DNA of 13,788 nt from UMGS1279 sp045534095. Its GTDB lineage: Bacteria; Bacillota; Clostridia; Oscillospirales; Acutalibacteraceae. Below are positions 7,960-13,535 of this stretch, piece by piece. How positions within the stretch are numbered: the first letter of the stretch is position 1; every line of letters begins with the position of its first letter. The stretch is taken from positions 1 through 13,788 of the forward strand of contig JAZSJA010000032.1 in the NCBI GenBank assembly GCA_045534095.1. The letters are read 5' to 3'. The notes under the pieces are model-generated. The model was not told the origin of the DNA and made no database searches. It saw only the letters and a program-made list of their open reading frames with translations. Both the position numbers and the translations under genes were made by a program.

Positions 7960-7989
7960 AAAACGATAAATTTATTATACAATCGTTTT
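7960..7989. repeat. Inverted repeat AAAACGAT-N14-ATCGTTTT upstream of the restriction-modification promoter
   Basis: Perfect 8-bp arms (7960-7967 and 7982-7989) sit just upstream of the operon's -35 box. A further AACGAT occurs at 7885-7890 between the RBS and the XRE gene. It could be a second binding site for the XRE protein or a regulator of the opposite strand. Function is not shown. Confidence 0.45.
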
Positions 7990-8001
7990 GGAGGAATGAC
8001 T

Positions 8002-8034
8002 ATGATAAAGGTGTGTTGCTTTTATATTTTGTAA
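8002..8034 (+). other. Tiny divergent reading frame behind a strong RBS (leader peptide or gene remnant)
   Basis: TTTTGGAGGA (7986-7995) is followed by two in-frame ATGs (7996 and 8002). The frame stops at 8034, giving about 10-12 residues (MIKVCCFYIL from the second ATG). An RBS this good so close to a start is unexpected in empty DNA. It may be a leader peptide or the surviving front of a gene lost when the restriction-modification module arrived. No promoter of comparable strength is certain. Confidence 0.22.
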
Positions 8035-8092
8035 TTTTAAATTATATTAAAATCAGTAAAAATTTGACTGGAAAATGTGAAAAAACATTTAT

Positions 8093-8132
8093 AAAAAGAA
8101 AAATCCAAACCCGACAAATAGTCGAATTTGGA
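8093..8132 (-). terminator. Intrinsic terminator of tRNA-Pro
   Basis: On the minus strand TCCAAATTCGAC, loop TATTT, GTCGGGTTTGGA, then TTTTTCTTTTT. Counting two G-U pairs, the stem is 12 bp and unbroken. It begins 6 bases after the encoded CCA. Confidence 0.85.
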
Positions 8133-8137
8133 ATTTT

Positions 8138-8213
8138 TGGTCGAGGTGACAGGTCTCGAACCTGCGGCCTGATGGTCCCAAACCACCCGCGCTACCAACT
8201 GCGCCACACCTCG
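8138..8213 (-). tRNA. tRNA-Pro (anticodon UGG)
   Basis: A full 76-base cloverleaf can be drawn on the minus strand. Acceptor CGAGGTG (8213-8207) pairs with CACCTCG. The D arm has GCGC/GCGC with loop AGTTGGTA. The anticodon arm is GGTGG-TTTGGGA-CCATC, placing TGG at positions 34-36. The T arm is GCAGG-TTCGAGA-CCTGT. The discriminator is A and CCA is encoded. UGG reads proline codons, probably all four by wobble. The gene has its own consensus promoter and terminator, so it is a single-gene unit. The restriction-modification operon lies directly downstream of its 3' end, a favoured insertion position for mobile DNA. Confidence 0.96.
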
Positions 8214-8236
8214 TAACATTTTTAACAACAAATGAT

Positions 8237-8265
8237 ATTATACTAAATATACCAATCTTTGTCAA
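8237..8265 (-). promoter_or_regulatory. Perfect-consensus promoter of tRNA-Pro
   Basis: On the minus strand TTGACA (8265-8260), 17-base spacer, TATAAT (8242-8237). The mature tRNA begins at 8213, leaving a 5' extension of about 15-18 bases for RNase P to remove. Confidence 0.88.
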
Positions 8266-8300
8266 GTAGTTAAATGGTTAAATTTTAAAAATATTTATAA

Positions 8301-8315
8301 GCAACCAAAAGTTGC
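8301..8315. repeat. Small inverted repeat GCAAC-N5-GTTGC upstream of the XRE membrane regulator
   Basis: Perfect 5-bp arms lie about 55 bases upstream of the -10 box of the gene at 8404. It could be an operator for the regulator encoded there, but it is short and may be chance. Confidence 0.3.
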
Positions 8316-8366
8316 GACATTTTTGGCATTTGCAAACAAAAATATATAGAATTTTATATTTCTTTT

Positions 8367-8375
8367 TGCTATAAT
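8367..8375 (+). promoter_or_regulatory. Extended -10 promoter of the XRE membrane regulator
   Basis: TGCTATAAT: perfect TATAAT (8370-8375) with the upstream TG of an extended -10. At 17 bases upstream there is no good -35 hexamer, as is usual for extended -10 promoters. The leader is about 20 bases and contains the AAAGGAGAG RBS. Confidence 0.65.
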
Positions 8376-8403
8376 AAAATCATAAAAAGCAAAGGAGAGT
8401 TTT

Positions 8404-9174
8404 ATGGATTTAAAAATTGCCAATAGATTGTTTGAATACCGCAAAAATGCCGGATTATCCCAAGATCAATTAGCGGACAAAATAGGCGTTTCTCGTCAAG
8501 CGGTATCAAAGTGGGAGAGGGGAGAAGCATCCCCTGATACCGAAAATCTTATAGCTTTATCAGAAGTTTATGGAGTTACTCTTGATGAACTTGTAAAGGG
8601 TAAAAGTCAAAAAACGAATGATAATAATTCCCAAAATCATCAAATTGATATAGAAGAAACAGATATTTCTTTTGAACATGGTGTTTTAAAAGTTAAAAGC
8701 GGTAATAAAGAAGAACGTGTTAATTTTGGTTGGAAAGGTGCCGTTCATATTAACCTTCCCGGCAATAGTGTTCATATTGATAAAAATGGTGTTTCGGTTG
8801 AAGACCATGGGCATATTTTTCACAAAAATAAAAAGAATAAAACCAAGAAACCAAAAAACTTTTTCAACGATTTTCCATTTCCTGTTTTAACGGTTATTCT
8901 TTATTTGATTTTTGGATTTTTTAATCTTTGTGGTGGTTGGGCATATGGTTGGCTTGTGTTTTTAACTATTCCCCTTTATTATACCTTAATAAATGCTATT
9001 TGCGAGGGTAATGCTTCAAGCTTCGCTTATCCCGTTTTAGTTCTTTTGGTTTATTTGGCGGTTGGTTTTTTTAGGGGAATATGGCACCCTACGTGGATTT
9101 CTTTTTTCACAATTCCGTTTTATTATTTCATCTGTGAGTTTGTAAAAAAACTTACTCCAAAACATTTTAAATAA
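8404..9174 (+). CDS. XRE-family HTH regulator with C-terminal membrane domain
   Basis: 256 residues. HTH at about 5-62: LSQDQLADKIGVSRQAVSKWE (18-38) is a near-textbook XRE motif. A polar linker follows, then a beta-rich stretch (88-140: FEHGVLKVKSG, VHINLPGNSVHID, GVSVEDHG) resembling short strand repeats. A basic segment KNKKNKTKKPK (141-151) precedes four predicted membrane helices (about 160-176, 180-198, 209-224, 230-246). The helices form a duplicated pair: PVLTVILYLIFGFFN...FLTIPLYYTL matches PVLVLLVYLAVGFFR...FFTIPFYYFI. Such DNA-binding proteins tethered to the membrane are common in Clostridia; what they sense is generally unknown. RBS AAAGGAGAG, single-gene unit ended by a terminator. 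Target genes are not visible; autoregulation is plausible. Confidence 0.85.
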   Translation: MDLKIANRLFEYRKNAGLSQDQLADKIGVSRQAVSKWERGEASPDTENLIALSEVYGVTLDELVKGKSQKTNDNNSQNHQIDIEETDISFEHGVLKVKSGNKEERVNFGWKGAVHINLPGNSVHIDKNGVSVEDHGHIFHKNKKNKTKKPKNFFNDFPFPVLTVILYLIFGFFNLCGGWAYGWLVFLTIPLYYTLINAICEGNASSFAYPVLVLLVYLAVGFFRGIWHPTWISFFTIPFYYFICEFVKKLTPKHFK

Positions 9175-9183
9175 TTAGTTTTT

Positions 9184-9226
9184 AAAAATGCTACTGAGTC
9201 AAAATAGTAGCATTTTTTGTTTTTTT
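9184..9226 (+). terminator. Intrinsic terminator of the XRE membrane regulator
   Basis: AAAATGCTACT (9185-9195), 10-base loop, AGTAGCATTTT (9206-9216), then TTGTTTTTTT. The U tract runs straight into the promoter of the next gene (TG at 9228). Confidence 0.88.
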
Positions 9227-9227
9227 A

Positions 9228-9236
9228 TGTTATAAT
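9228..9236 (+). promoter_or_regulatory. Extended -10 promoter of the FkbM-type gene
   Basis: TGTTATAAT: TATAAT (9231-9236) with the TG of an extended -10, one base after the preceding terminator's T run. A start about 7 bases downstream would fall at the RBS AGAGGTGAT (9242-9250), so the leader would be extremely short. Confidence 0.6.
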
Positions 9237-9255
9237 TTAAAAGAGGTGATATTTT

Positions 9256-10290
9256 TTGACCGATTTATGGACTTATTTAAAAACCGTTACCAAGCCCATT
9301 GTGTTATATGGGATTGGCAACGGTGCAGATAAAGTTGTTAATAGATTAAATGCCGATGGCCTTAAAATATCGGGCGTTTTTTCTTCATCGGGATTTAAAA
9401 AGAATAAATCCTACAAAGGGCATATTATAAAGGATTATATCTCTTTAAAAAACGAGTTGGGAGATATGATAATACTTGTTTGTTTTGGTAGTCATCTGCC
9501 TGAGGTTATGGAAAAGGTGAAAGAATTAGCCGAAGAAAATGAACTCTATATTGCCGACGTACCCGTAGCCGGTGAAGAAATTTTTGATATTCAGTTTGCT
9601 GAAAAACACAAGACAGACCTTGAAAAAGTTTATAACAGGTTTTGTGATGAAAAATCTAAAAAGGTTTTTGAAAACATAGTAAAATTCAAGCTTACGGGTA
9701 AGCTTGAATATCTTTTAAATGCTGAGTCTCCTAAAAGCGAGGCTTTTGATATTTTATGTTTAGATAATAACGAAGTCTTTTTAGACTTAGGTGCATATAA
9801 CGGTGATACCGTAGCCGAATTTATTGATAATACTGCCGATTATAATTCTATTATTGCAGTTGAGCCCGATAAAAGAAATTTTAGAAAGCTACTTGAAAAC
9901 ACAGGAGATTTAAAAAATATTGTATGCATAAATTCTGCCGTTTCTGATAAAAAAGGCGTGCAGTTGATGGCGGCAAACCACGGCAGGGGTAATAATACCG
10001 ACGTAAATATGATAGAAATCCCAACAATAAGTATTGATGATATTTGTAAAAATTCATTTCCGACCTTTATTAAAATGGATATTGAGGGTAATGAGATTAA
10101 GGCTATTGAGGGTGGCAAAGAGATTATTTTAAAAGCAAAACCCAAAATGTATATAGCCTGTTATCACACGCCCTTTGACCTTTTTGAAATACCACTTAAA
10201 ATTCTTGAGGTTGCTCCTGAATATAAACTTTATATGCGACATCATCCTTGTTTTCCCGCATGGGATAATAACTACATTTTTGTTCTTTAA
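9256..10290 (+). CDS. FkbM-family SAM-dependent methyltransferase
   Basis: 344 residues, probably cytosolic. The C-terminal half is the methyltransferase: LDLGAYNGDT (176-185) is the AdoMet loop, IIAVEPD (199-205) carries the acidic ribose-binding residue, and FIKMDIEGNE (271-280) is the signature of the FkbM group. The N-terminal half (about 14-120) looks like a separate nucleotide-binding fold: IVLYGIGNGADKVV (15-28) with a glycine-rich turn, then MIILVCFGSH (71-80). That two-part layout is common in FkbM-like proteins near surface-glycan genes, but no glycan genes are adjacent and the methyl acceptor is unknown. The start is TTG at 9256, placed by AGAGGTGAT; the next in-frame ATG is residue 71, inside the first domain. 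The stop overlaps the convergent TIGR04086 gene by 4 bases. Confidence 0.87.
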   Translation: MTDLWTYLKTVTKPIVLYGIGNGADKVVNRLNADGLKISGVFSSSGFKKNKSYKGHIIKDYISLKNELGDMIILVCFGSHLPEVMEKVKELAEENELYIADVPVAGEEIFDIQFAEKHKTDLEKVYNRFCDEKSKKVFENIVKFKLTGKLEYLLNAESPKSEAFDILCLDNNEVFLDLGAYNGDTVAEFIDNTADYNSIIAVEPDKRNFRKLLENTGDLKNIVCINSAVSDKKGVQLMAANHGRGNNTDVNMIEIPTISIDDICKNSFPTFIKMDIEGNEIKAIEGGKEIILKAKPKMYIACYHTPFDLFEIPLKILEVAPEYKLYMRHHPCFPAWDNNYIFVL

Positions 10291-10700
10291 ACTATTTTTC
10301 TTTTATCTGCATTACCGACACCAATTATTCCGCCAATTGCACCTGAGGTGGCAAAAATTAAAAGTCTTACAAGGGTGGATGTGCCGGGTGCAGATTTAAA
10401 TGCCGCCATCCCAATTAGTGTAAAAAGCAAAAAAAGCAAAACTCCACACGCAGCACCAATTATCAGTCCGTTTTTCGCAAGCTTTTTTGCTGCGGTAAAG
10501 CCCGCAAAAAAAGCTCCCGTAGAAATGGCAATAGAGGAAACTACGTTTGCTGATGAAAGTGGAAGAATATCAAAGGACATTAAAAGTGCAAAAAACACAA
10601 ATAAAAAAGCAATTACAGCTATTCCGATAATCAGACCAAATACCGTAGGTTTTATGGTCGTGTTTAGCGGGGAAGAGTTTCCGTTTAATCTTGATTTCAT
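10287..10700 (-). CDS. TIGR04086-like four-helix membrane protein
   Basis: 137 residues, strongly hydrophobic, four predicted membrane helices (about 18-40, 51-70, 78-99, 108-128), the last rich in glycine (SGAIGGIIGVG) and followed by a basic tail DKRKIV. Size, pattern and location directly after yajC match the uncharacterised clostridial family TIGR04086; function unknown. I chose ATG 10700, where GGAGG stands 8 bases upstream. The frame stays open upstream to 10868, but that part reads backward through the regulatory hairpin into yajC and has no RBS. The RBS is inside a terminator-like stem (10701-10750), so its expression is probably controlled by read-through or refolding. Its stop overlaps that of the FkbM gene. 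Confidence 0.82.
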   Translation of the reverse strand: MKSRLNGNSSPLNTTIKPTVFGLIIGIAVIAFLFVFFALLMSFDILPLSSANVVSSIAISTGAFFAGFTAAKKLAKNGLIIGAACGVLLFLLFTLIGMAAFKSAPGTSTLVRLLIFATSGAIGGIIGVGNADKRKIV

Positions 10701-10750
10701 AAAAAAATCCTCCAAAGAAATATTACTGTTAAATAATATTTCCTTGGAGG
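10701..10750 (-). terminator. Terminator hairpin of yajC that also contains the RBS of the next gene
   Basis: On the minus strand, 10750-10734 pairs with 10725-10709 as a 17-bp stem (16 Watson-Crick, one G-U) with an 8-base loop, followed by A and seven T (10707-10701), then the ATG at 10700-10698. The base of the 3' arm is TTTGGAGG, the Shine-Dalgarno sequence of the TIGR04086-like gene, paired with CCTCCAAG on the 5' arm. It begins 20 bases after the yajC stop. It should both stop most yajC transcripts and mask the RBS in any that pass. Confidence 0.82.
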
Positions 10751-10770
10751 GTAATTTATTACTGATTTGT

Positions 10771-11142
10771 TTATTTATCGTCGGTATCGTCGTGAACGGT
10801 GAAGTTGGTTTGAACGGCGGTACGAATGATCTTTTGCTTGCTTCTGTCAACAACAGATTCAATAACAATAGAATCGTCCTTTACAGAAATAACGCGACCA
10901 AAGAAGCCACCGATGGTCATAATCTCGTCACCGGGTTGAATGTTGTTACGCATTTTAGCTTCTTCTTTTTGTTTTTTCCTTTGAGGTCTAATCATAAAGA
11001 ACCAAAGAATAACAAACATTAAAACCATCATAATAATGGGCATAAATGCACCTGCGGCACCTGCACCGCCTGCATTTGTAGCACCGTCTTTAGCGGCGTT
11101 AGCAGCCTCACCGGCATTTTTTGCCAAAGTAATAAAATCCAT
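10771..11142 (-). CDS. yajC: Preprotein translocase subunit YajC
   Basis: 123 residues. A short Ala/Gly-rich N-terminus is followed by one membrane helix (FMPIIMMVLMFVILWFFMI, 33-51), the family's RPQRKKQKEE signature (52-61), and a small cytoplasmic beta domain with GDEIMTIGGFFGRV (71-84). YajC associates with SecD and SecF at the SecYEG channel and supports export. Length is slightly above the usual 90-110 because of the N-terminal Ala/Gly stretch. The ATG at 11142 follows GAGGAGG, which lies in the loop of a small AAAATC/GATTTT hairpin. It has its own promoter just after the tgt stop. Its partner secDF lies about 8 kb away on the same strand. Confidence 0.95.
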   Translation of the reverse strand: MDFITLAKNAGEAANAAKDGATNAGGAGAAGAFMPIIMMVLMFVILWFFMIRPQRKKQKEEAKMRNNIQPGDEIMTIGGFFGRVISVKDDSIVIESVVDRSKQKIIRTAVQTNFTVHDDTDDK

Positions 11143-11184
11143 TTAAAAATCCTCCTCAAGATTTTAAAATTATCATACCAATAC

Positions 11185-11213
11185 ATTATAACTTGTGTTA
11201 ATGAATTTTGCAA
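11185..11213 (-). promoter_or_regulatory. Promoter of yajC
   Basis: On the minus strand TTGCAA (11213-11208), 17-base spacer, TATAAT (11190-11185). The -35 lies within 9 bases of the tgt stop codon. No terminator is seen between tgt and yajC, so read-through from tgt is also likely. Confidence 0.65.
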
Positions 11214-11221
11214 GTATTATT

Positions 11222-12355
11222 TTATATTCTTCTGCCATATTTTACAGTTTTTTCCTTTTTAAAGGCCTCAAATCGATTTTCCTCAAGGGCTAAACGTATA
11301 TCCTCCATAAGTTTGTTATAGAAATGGAGGTTATGAATAACTGAGAGTCTATGGTATAAAAGTTCGCCGCTTTTAAGTAGATGGCGGAGATAGGCTCTTG
11401 AGTGGTTGCGACAGGTGGGGCAGTCGCAAGCTGAATCTATGGGGTCTAAATCTGCTTTATATTTTTCGTTGTTAAGATTTATGATACCTTCGCTTGTAAA
11501 AAGATGACCGTGACGTGCATTGCGGCTTGGCATAACGCAATCAAAAAGGTCAACACCGCGAGAAACGGCTTCAATAATATTAACCGGGGTGCCAACACCC
11601 ATTAAATAACGGATTTTGTTTTTAGGCATAAAGGGTTCAACCGAATCAATTATGCGGTACATATCTTCAGTAGGTTCTCCAACTGCAAGACCTCCAATGG
11701 CATAACCGTCCATATCAAGCTCGGCTATGGATTTCATATGCTCGATTCTTAAATCGTCATATGTGCAGCCTTGGTTTATACCGAATAATAACTGATTTTT
11801 ATTTATGGTATCGTCTAGTGAGTTTAGGCGAGCCATTTCTTTTTTGCAACGCTCAAGCCAACGGGTGGTACGTTTGCAGGATTCCTTAGCGTAGTTATAT
11901 TCAGCAGGATTCTCAACACATTCATCAAATGCCATTGCTATTGTTGAAGCGAGGTTTGACTGAATTTGCATACTTTCTTCAGGACCCATAAAAATGCGTT
12001 TGCCGTCTATGTGGGATTGAAAGGTAACGCCTTCTTCGGTTATATTGCGGAGGGAAGAAAGGGAGAACACCTGAAATCCGCCACTATCGGTAAGAATGGG
12101 GCCTTGCCAATTTGTAAACTTGTGAAGACCGCCCAAATCGTGAATGAGTCTGTCACCGGGGCGAAGGTGTAAATGATATGTGTTTGAGAGCATTACCTGG
12201 CAACGAACCTCGTTTTTAAGATCAATTGCAGAAACACCACCCTTAATAGCCGCTGCAGTAGCAACGTTCATAAAGGCGGGGGTTTTAACTGTTCCGTGAA
12301 CGGTATGAAATTCGCCAAGTCTTGCCTTGTTTTCGGTTTTAATAAGCTTGTACAT
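11222..12355 (-). CDS. tgt: Queuine/preQ1 tRNA-guanine transglycosylase
   Basis: Exchanges the wobble guanine (position 34) of tRNAs with GUN anticodons (Asp, Asn, His, Tyr) for the queuosine precursor. 377 residues, normal family length. Visible marks: ILTDSGGFQVFSL (87-99) with Asp90 near the base, GGLAVGEP (221-228) in the binding pocket, DLFDCVMPSRNARHG (269-283) with Asp272 as the covalent nucleophile, and the zinc ligands Cys310, Cys312, Cys315 and His341, spaced as in characterised bacterial enzymes. Bacterial enzymes normally use preQ1, but some gut Clostridia salvage queuine; queA and the synthesis genes are not in the window. The ATG at 12355 follows AAGGAGTT. That RBS lies in one arm of a long inverted repeat spanning the promoter. 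Upstream on the same strand is the AEC transporter gene, 68 bases away. Confidence 0.97.
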   Translation of the reverse strand: MYKLIKTENKARLGEFHTVHGTVKTPAFMNVATAAAIKGGVSAIDLKNEVRCQVMLSNTYHLHLRPGDRLIHDLGGLHKFTNWQGPILTDSGGFQVFSLSSLRNITEEGVTFQSHIDGKRIFMGPEESMQIQSNLASTIAMAFDECVENPAEYNYAKESCKRTTRWLERCKKEMARLNSLDDTINKNQLLFGINQGCTYDDLRIEHMKSIAELDMDGYAIGGLAVGEPTEDMYRIIDSVEPFMPKNKIRYLMGVGTPVNIIEAVSRGVDLFDCVMPSRNARHGHLFTSEGIINLNNEKYKADLDPIDSACDCPTCRNHSRAYLRHLLKSGELLYHRLSVIHNLHFYNKLMEDIRLALEENRFEAFKKEKTVKYGRRI

Positions 12356-12359
12356 AAAT

Positions 12360-12417
12360 AACTCCTTGAAATTTCTCTAATTAATATACCACATACTAAA
12401 GAAATTTACAAGGAGTT
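12360..12417 (-). repeat. Long inverted repeat bracketing the tgt promoter and masking its RBS
   Basis: Left arm 12360-12376 (17 bases) and right arm 12400-12417 (18 bases) are reverse complements apart from one inserted base (12408), separated by 23 bases. On the minus strand the proximal arm contains the tgt RBS AAGGAGTT and the distal arm overlaps the -35 box. Only transcripts entering from the AEC gene would contain both arms, and in these the tgt RBS would be paired. No U tract follows, so it is not a typical terminator. Confidence 0.65.
12383..12411 (-). promoter_or_regulatory. Promoter of tgt
   Basis: On the minus strand TTGTAA (12411-12406), 17-base spacer, TATATT (12388-12383), with TG one base upstream of the -10 (extended -10). 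It lies between and partly inside the arms of the inverted repeat at 12360-12417, so transcripts starting here carry only the proximal arm. Confidence 0.6.
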
Positions 12418-12423
12418 AATCAT

Positions 12424-13335
12424 TTAAATTATACTTATTTTAAAAAAGTAAAATAACAACGGTATCGTTATCATTGAAAGGGTAGTGGAAATAAGGGTGA
12501 GAGCGGCTCCCGTTTCGCAGTCCTCATCAACAAGCTTTGGAAAAACAACGGTGTTGAGTCCACAGGGCATTGAGTAAACAATAAGTGCGGGTATAATAAC
12601 GTTCTCTAAATTTAAAAGTTTAAATATTAAAACACCTGCAACGGGAATTATAACAAGTCGCAAAAGGGTTATCAGGTAATTCATATTGAATTTAATCAGT
12701 TTAGAGAACTTATATTCAGAAAGAGTCATTCCTAAAATCAGCATGGTGGAGGGACCTAACGGAGCAGAGGCAGTTTCAAGAAAATCTGTAGCAAAGGATG
12801 GCAAGGTTAAGCCTGAAAGACCAATGACAGAGCCTAATGCTATAGCCAAAAGCGGTGGATTTAAAAGCTTTTTAAATGTAAGCTTTGTTTTGGTAAGGGA
12901 ACAATATCCAACGCTGTAAAGATATACGTTGATTGGCAGAGCAAAAAGCAAAACGTTGGTAAGCATAGCCTCACCAAAAATTGCTTTGGTTAGGGGTACA
13001 CCCATATAACCGCTGTTGGGGACAACCATAGAGTAGGTGTAAACCGAGCGGCGGTATTTATCCTTAGTGAGCAGTTTGGAAAGAAAAAAAGCCAAAATAC
13101 ATATTATTACAACTGCAATGGCGGAGGATAAAATAATATCATACTTTTCTTTTATGTATTTAGTGGTAAAGTTGGCCGAAAAGGATTTGAAGCTTGTAGC
13201 GGGCATAAATACCCAAACCACTAATGTGGATAAAAATTTAGTATGTGATGAGTTTATTTTTTTAGTCTTGCACAGAGTAAAGCCAATGATTGCAAATATA
13301 AAAAGAATGGCTACCTGCTTAAAAATGGTTAGCAT
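12424..13335 (-). CDS. AEC-family (auxin efflux carrier-like) transporter
   Basis: 303 residues, about ten predicted membrane helices arranged as two inverted halves of five. Family marks: PNSGYMGVPL (106-115), the bacterial form of the N-terminal half's substrate-region motif; SMPCGLNTVVFPK around 254-266 in the second half; and a final ISTTLSMITIPLLFYFF helix. Members export or import small organic acids such as malate or malonate; the substrate here cannot be told from sequence and the plant-hormone name is historical. The ATG at 13335 follows AGAGGTGA and has a strong promoter. The C-terminus is short, ending after the last helix, as usual. It shares strand and a short gap with tgt, but I see no metabolic link between them. 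Confidence 0.9.
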   Translation of the reverse strand: MLTIFKQVAILFIFAIIGFTLCKTKKINSSHTKFLSTLVVWVFMPATSFKSFSANFTTKYIKEKYDIILSSAIAVVIICILAFFLSKLLTKDKYRRSVYTYSMVVPNSGYMGVPLTKAIFGEAMLTNVLLFALPINVYLYSVGYCSLTKTKLTFKKLLNPPLLAIALGSVIGLSGLTLPSFATDFLETASAPLGPSTMLILGMTLSEYKFSKLIKFNMNYLITLLRLVIIPVAGVLIFKLLNLENVIIPALIVYSMPCGLNTVVFPKLVDEDCETGAALTLISTTLSMITIPLLFYFFKISII

Positions 13336-13355
13336 TTTTTGTCACCTCTTTAAGT

Positions 13356-13383
13356 ATTATACTGAAATAAAAATCAATGTCAA
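13356..13383 (-). promoter_or_regulatory. Promoter of the AEC transporter gene
   Basis: On the minus strand TTGACA (13383-13378), 16-base spacer, TATAAT (13361-13356). Both hexamers are perfect and the spacer is one base below optimum. The leader to the ATG at 13335 is about 15 bases. Confidence 0.78.
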
Positions 13384-13489
13384 GAGTTGGAATTTTTTAA
13401 TAGGATATAAATTATAAACGCCTGTCCCTACCGCATCATTATAATTCTCATCTTCAAATAAAAACATTTTTTATTGTAAAAATCACTAT

Positions 13490-13522
13490 AAAAATGCCGC
13501 TCCCTGAAGGAACGGCATTTTT
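13490..13522 (-). terminator. Intrinsic terminator of the right-edge gene
   Basis: AAAAATGCCG (13490-13499) and CGGCATTTTT (13513-13522) form a 10-bp stem with a 13-base loop. The A/T ends supply a short T tract in both directions. It lies 13 bases past the stop of the minus-strand gene at the window edge. Confidence 0.78.
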
Positions 13523-13535
13523 TGAATATTAAACT

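Noticed and set aside
4117..8213. Complete integrative element
   Set aside because: No integrase, recombinase, transposase or terminal inverted repeats are present; only the weak tRNA-end similarity supports a boundary.
8013..8216. Plus-strand frame ending in a GDRSRTCGLMVPNHPRYQLRHTS-like tail
   Set aside because: It reads antisense through tRNA-Pro; tails of this kind are well-known translation artefacts of tRNA genes. No proper start.
8037..8231. Minus-strand frame with GVAQLVARVVWDHQAAGSRPV
   Set aside because: Sense-strand translation of the same tRNA gene, another standard artefact.
10701..10868. Longer N-terminus for the TIGR04086-like protein
   Set aside because: The extension would start inside yajC and run through the terminator hairpin. 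The GGAGG-supported ATG at 10700 gives the family-like length.
10348..11022. Plus-strand frame of 224 codons opposite yajC and the TIGR04086-like gene
   Set aside because: It is antisense to two recognised genes, has no RBS, and its sequence is the mirror of their codons.
12360..12417. preQ1 or other riboswitch in front of tgt
   Set aside because: The structure is a plain inverted repeat. I see no short C-rich loop plus A-rich tail pseudoknot as in preQ1 riboswitches, and transcripts from the local promoter contain only one arm.
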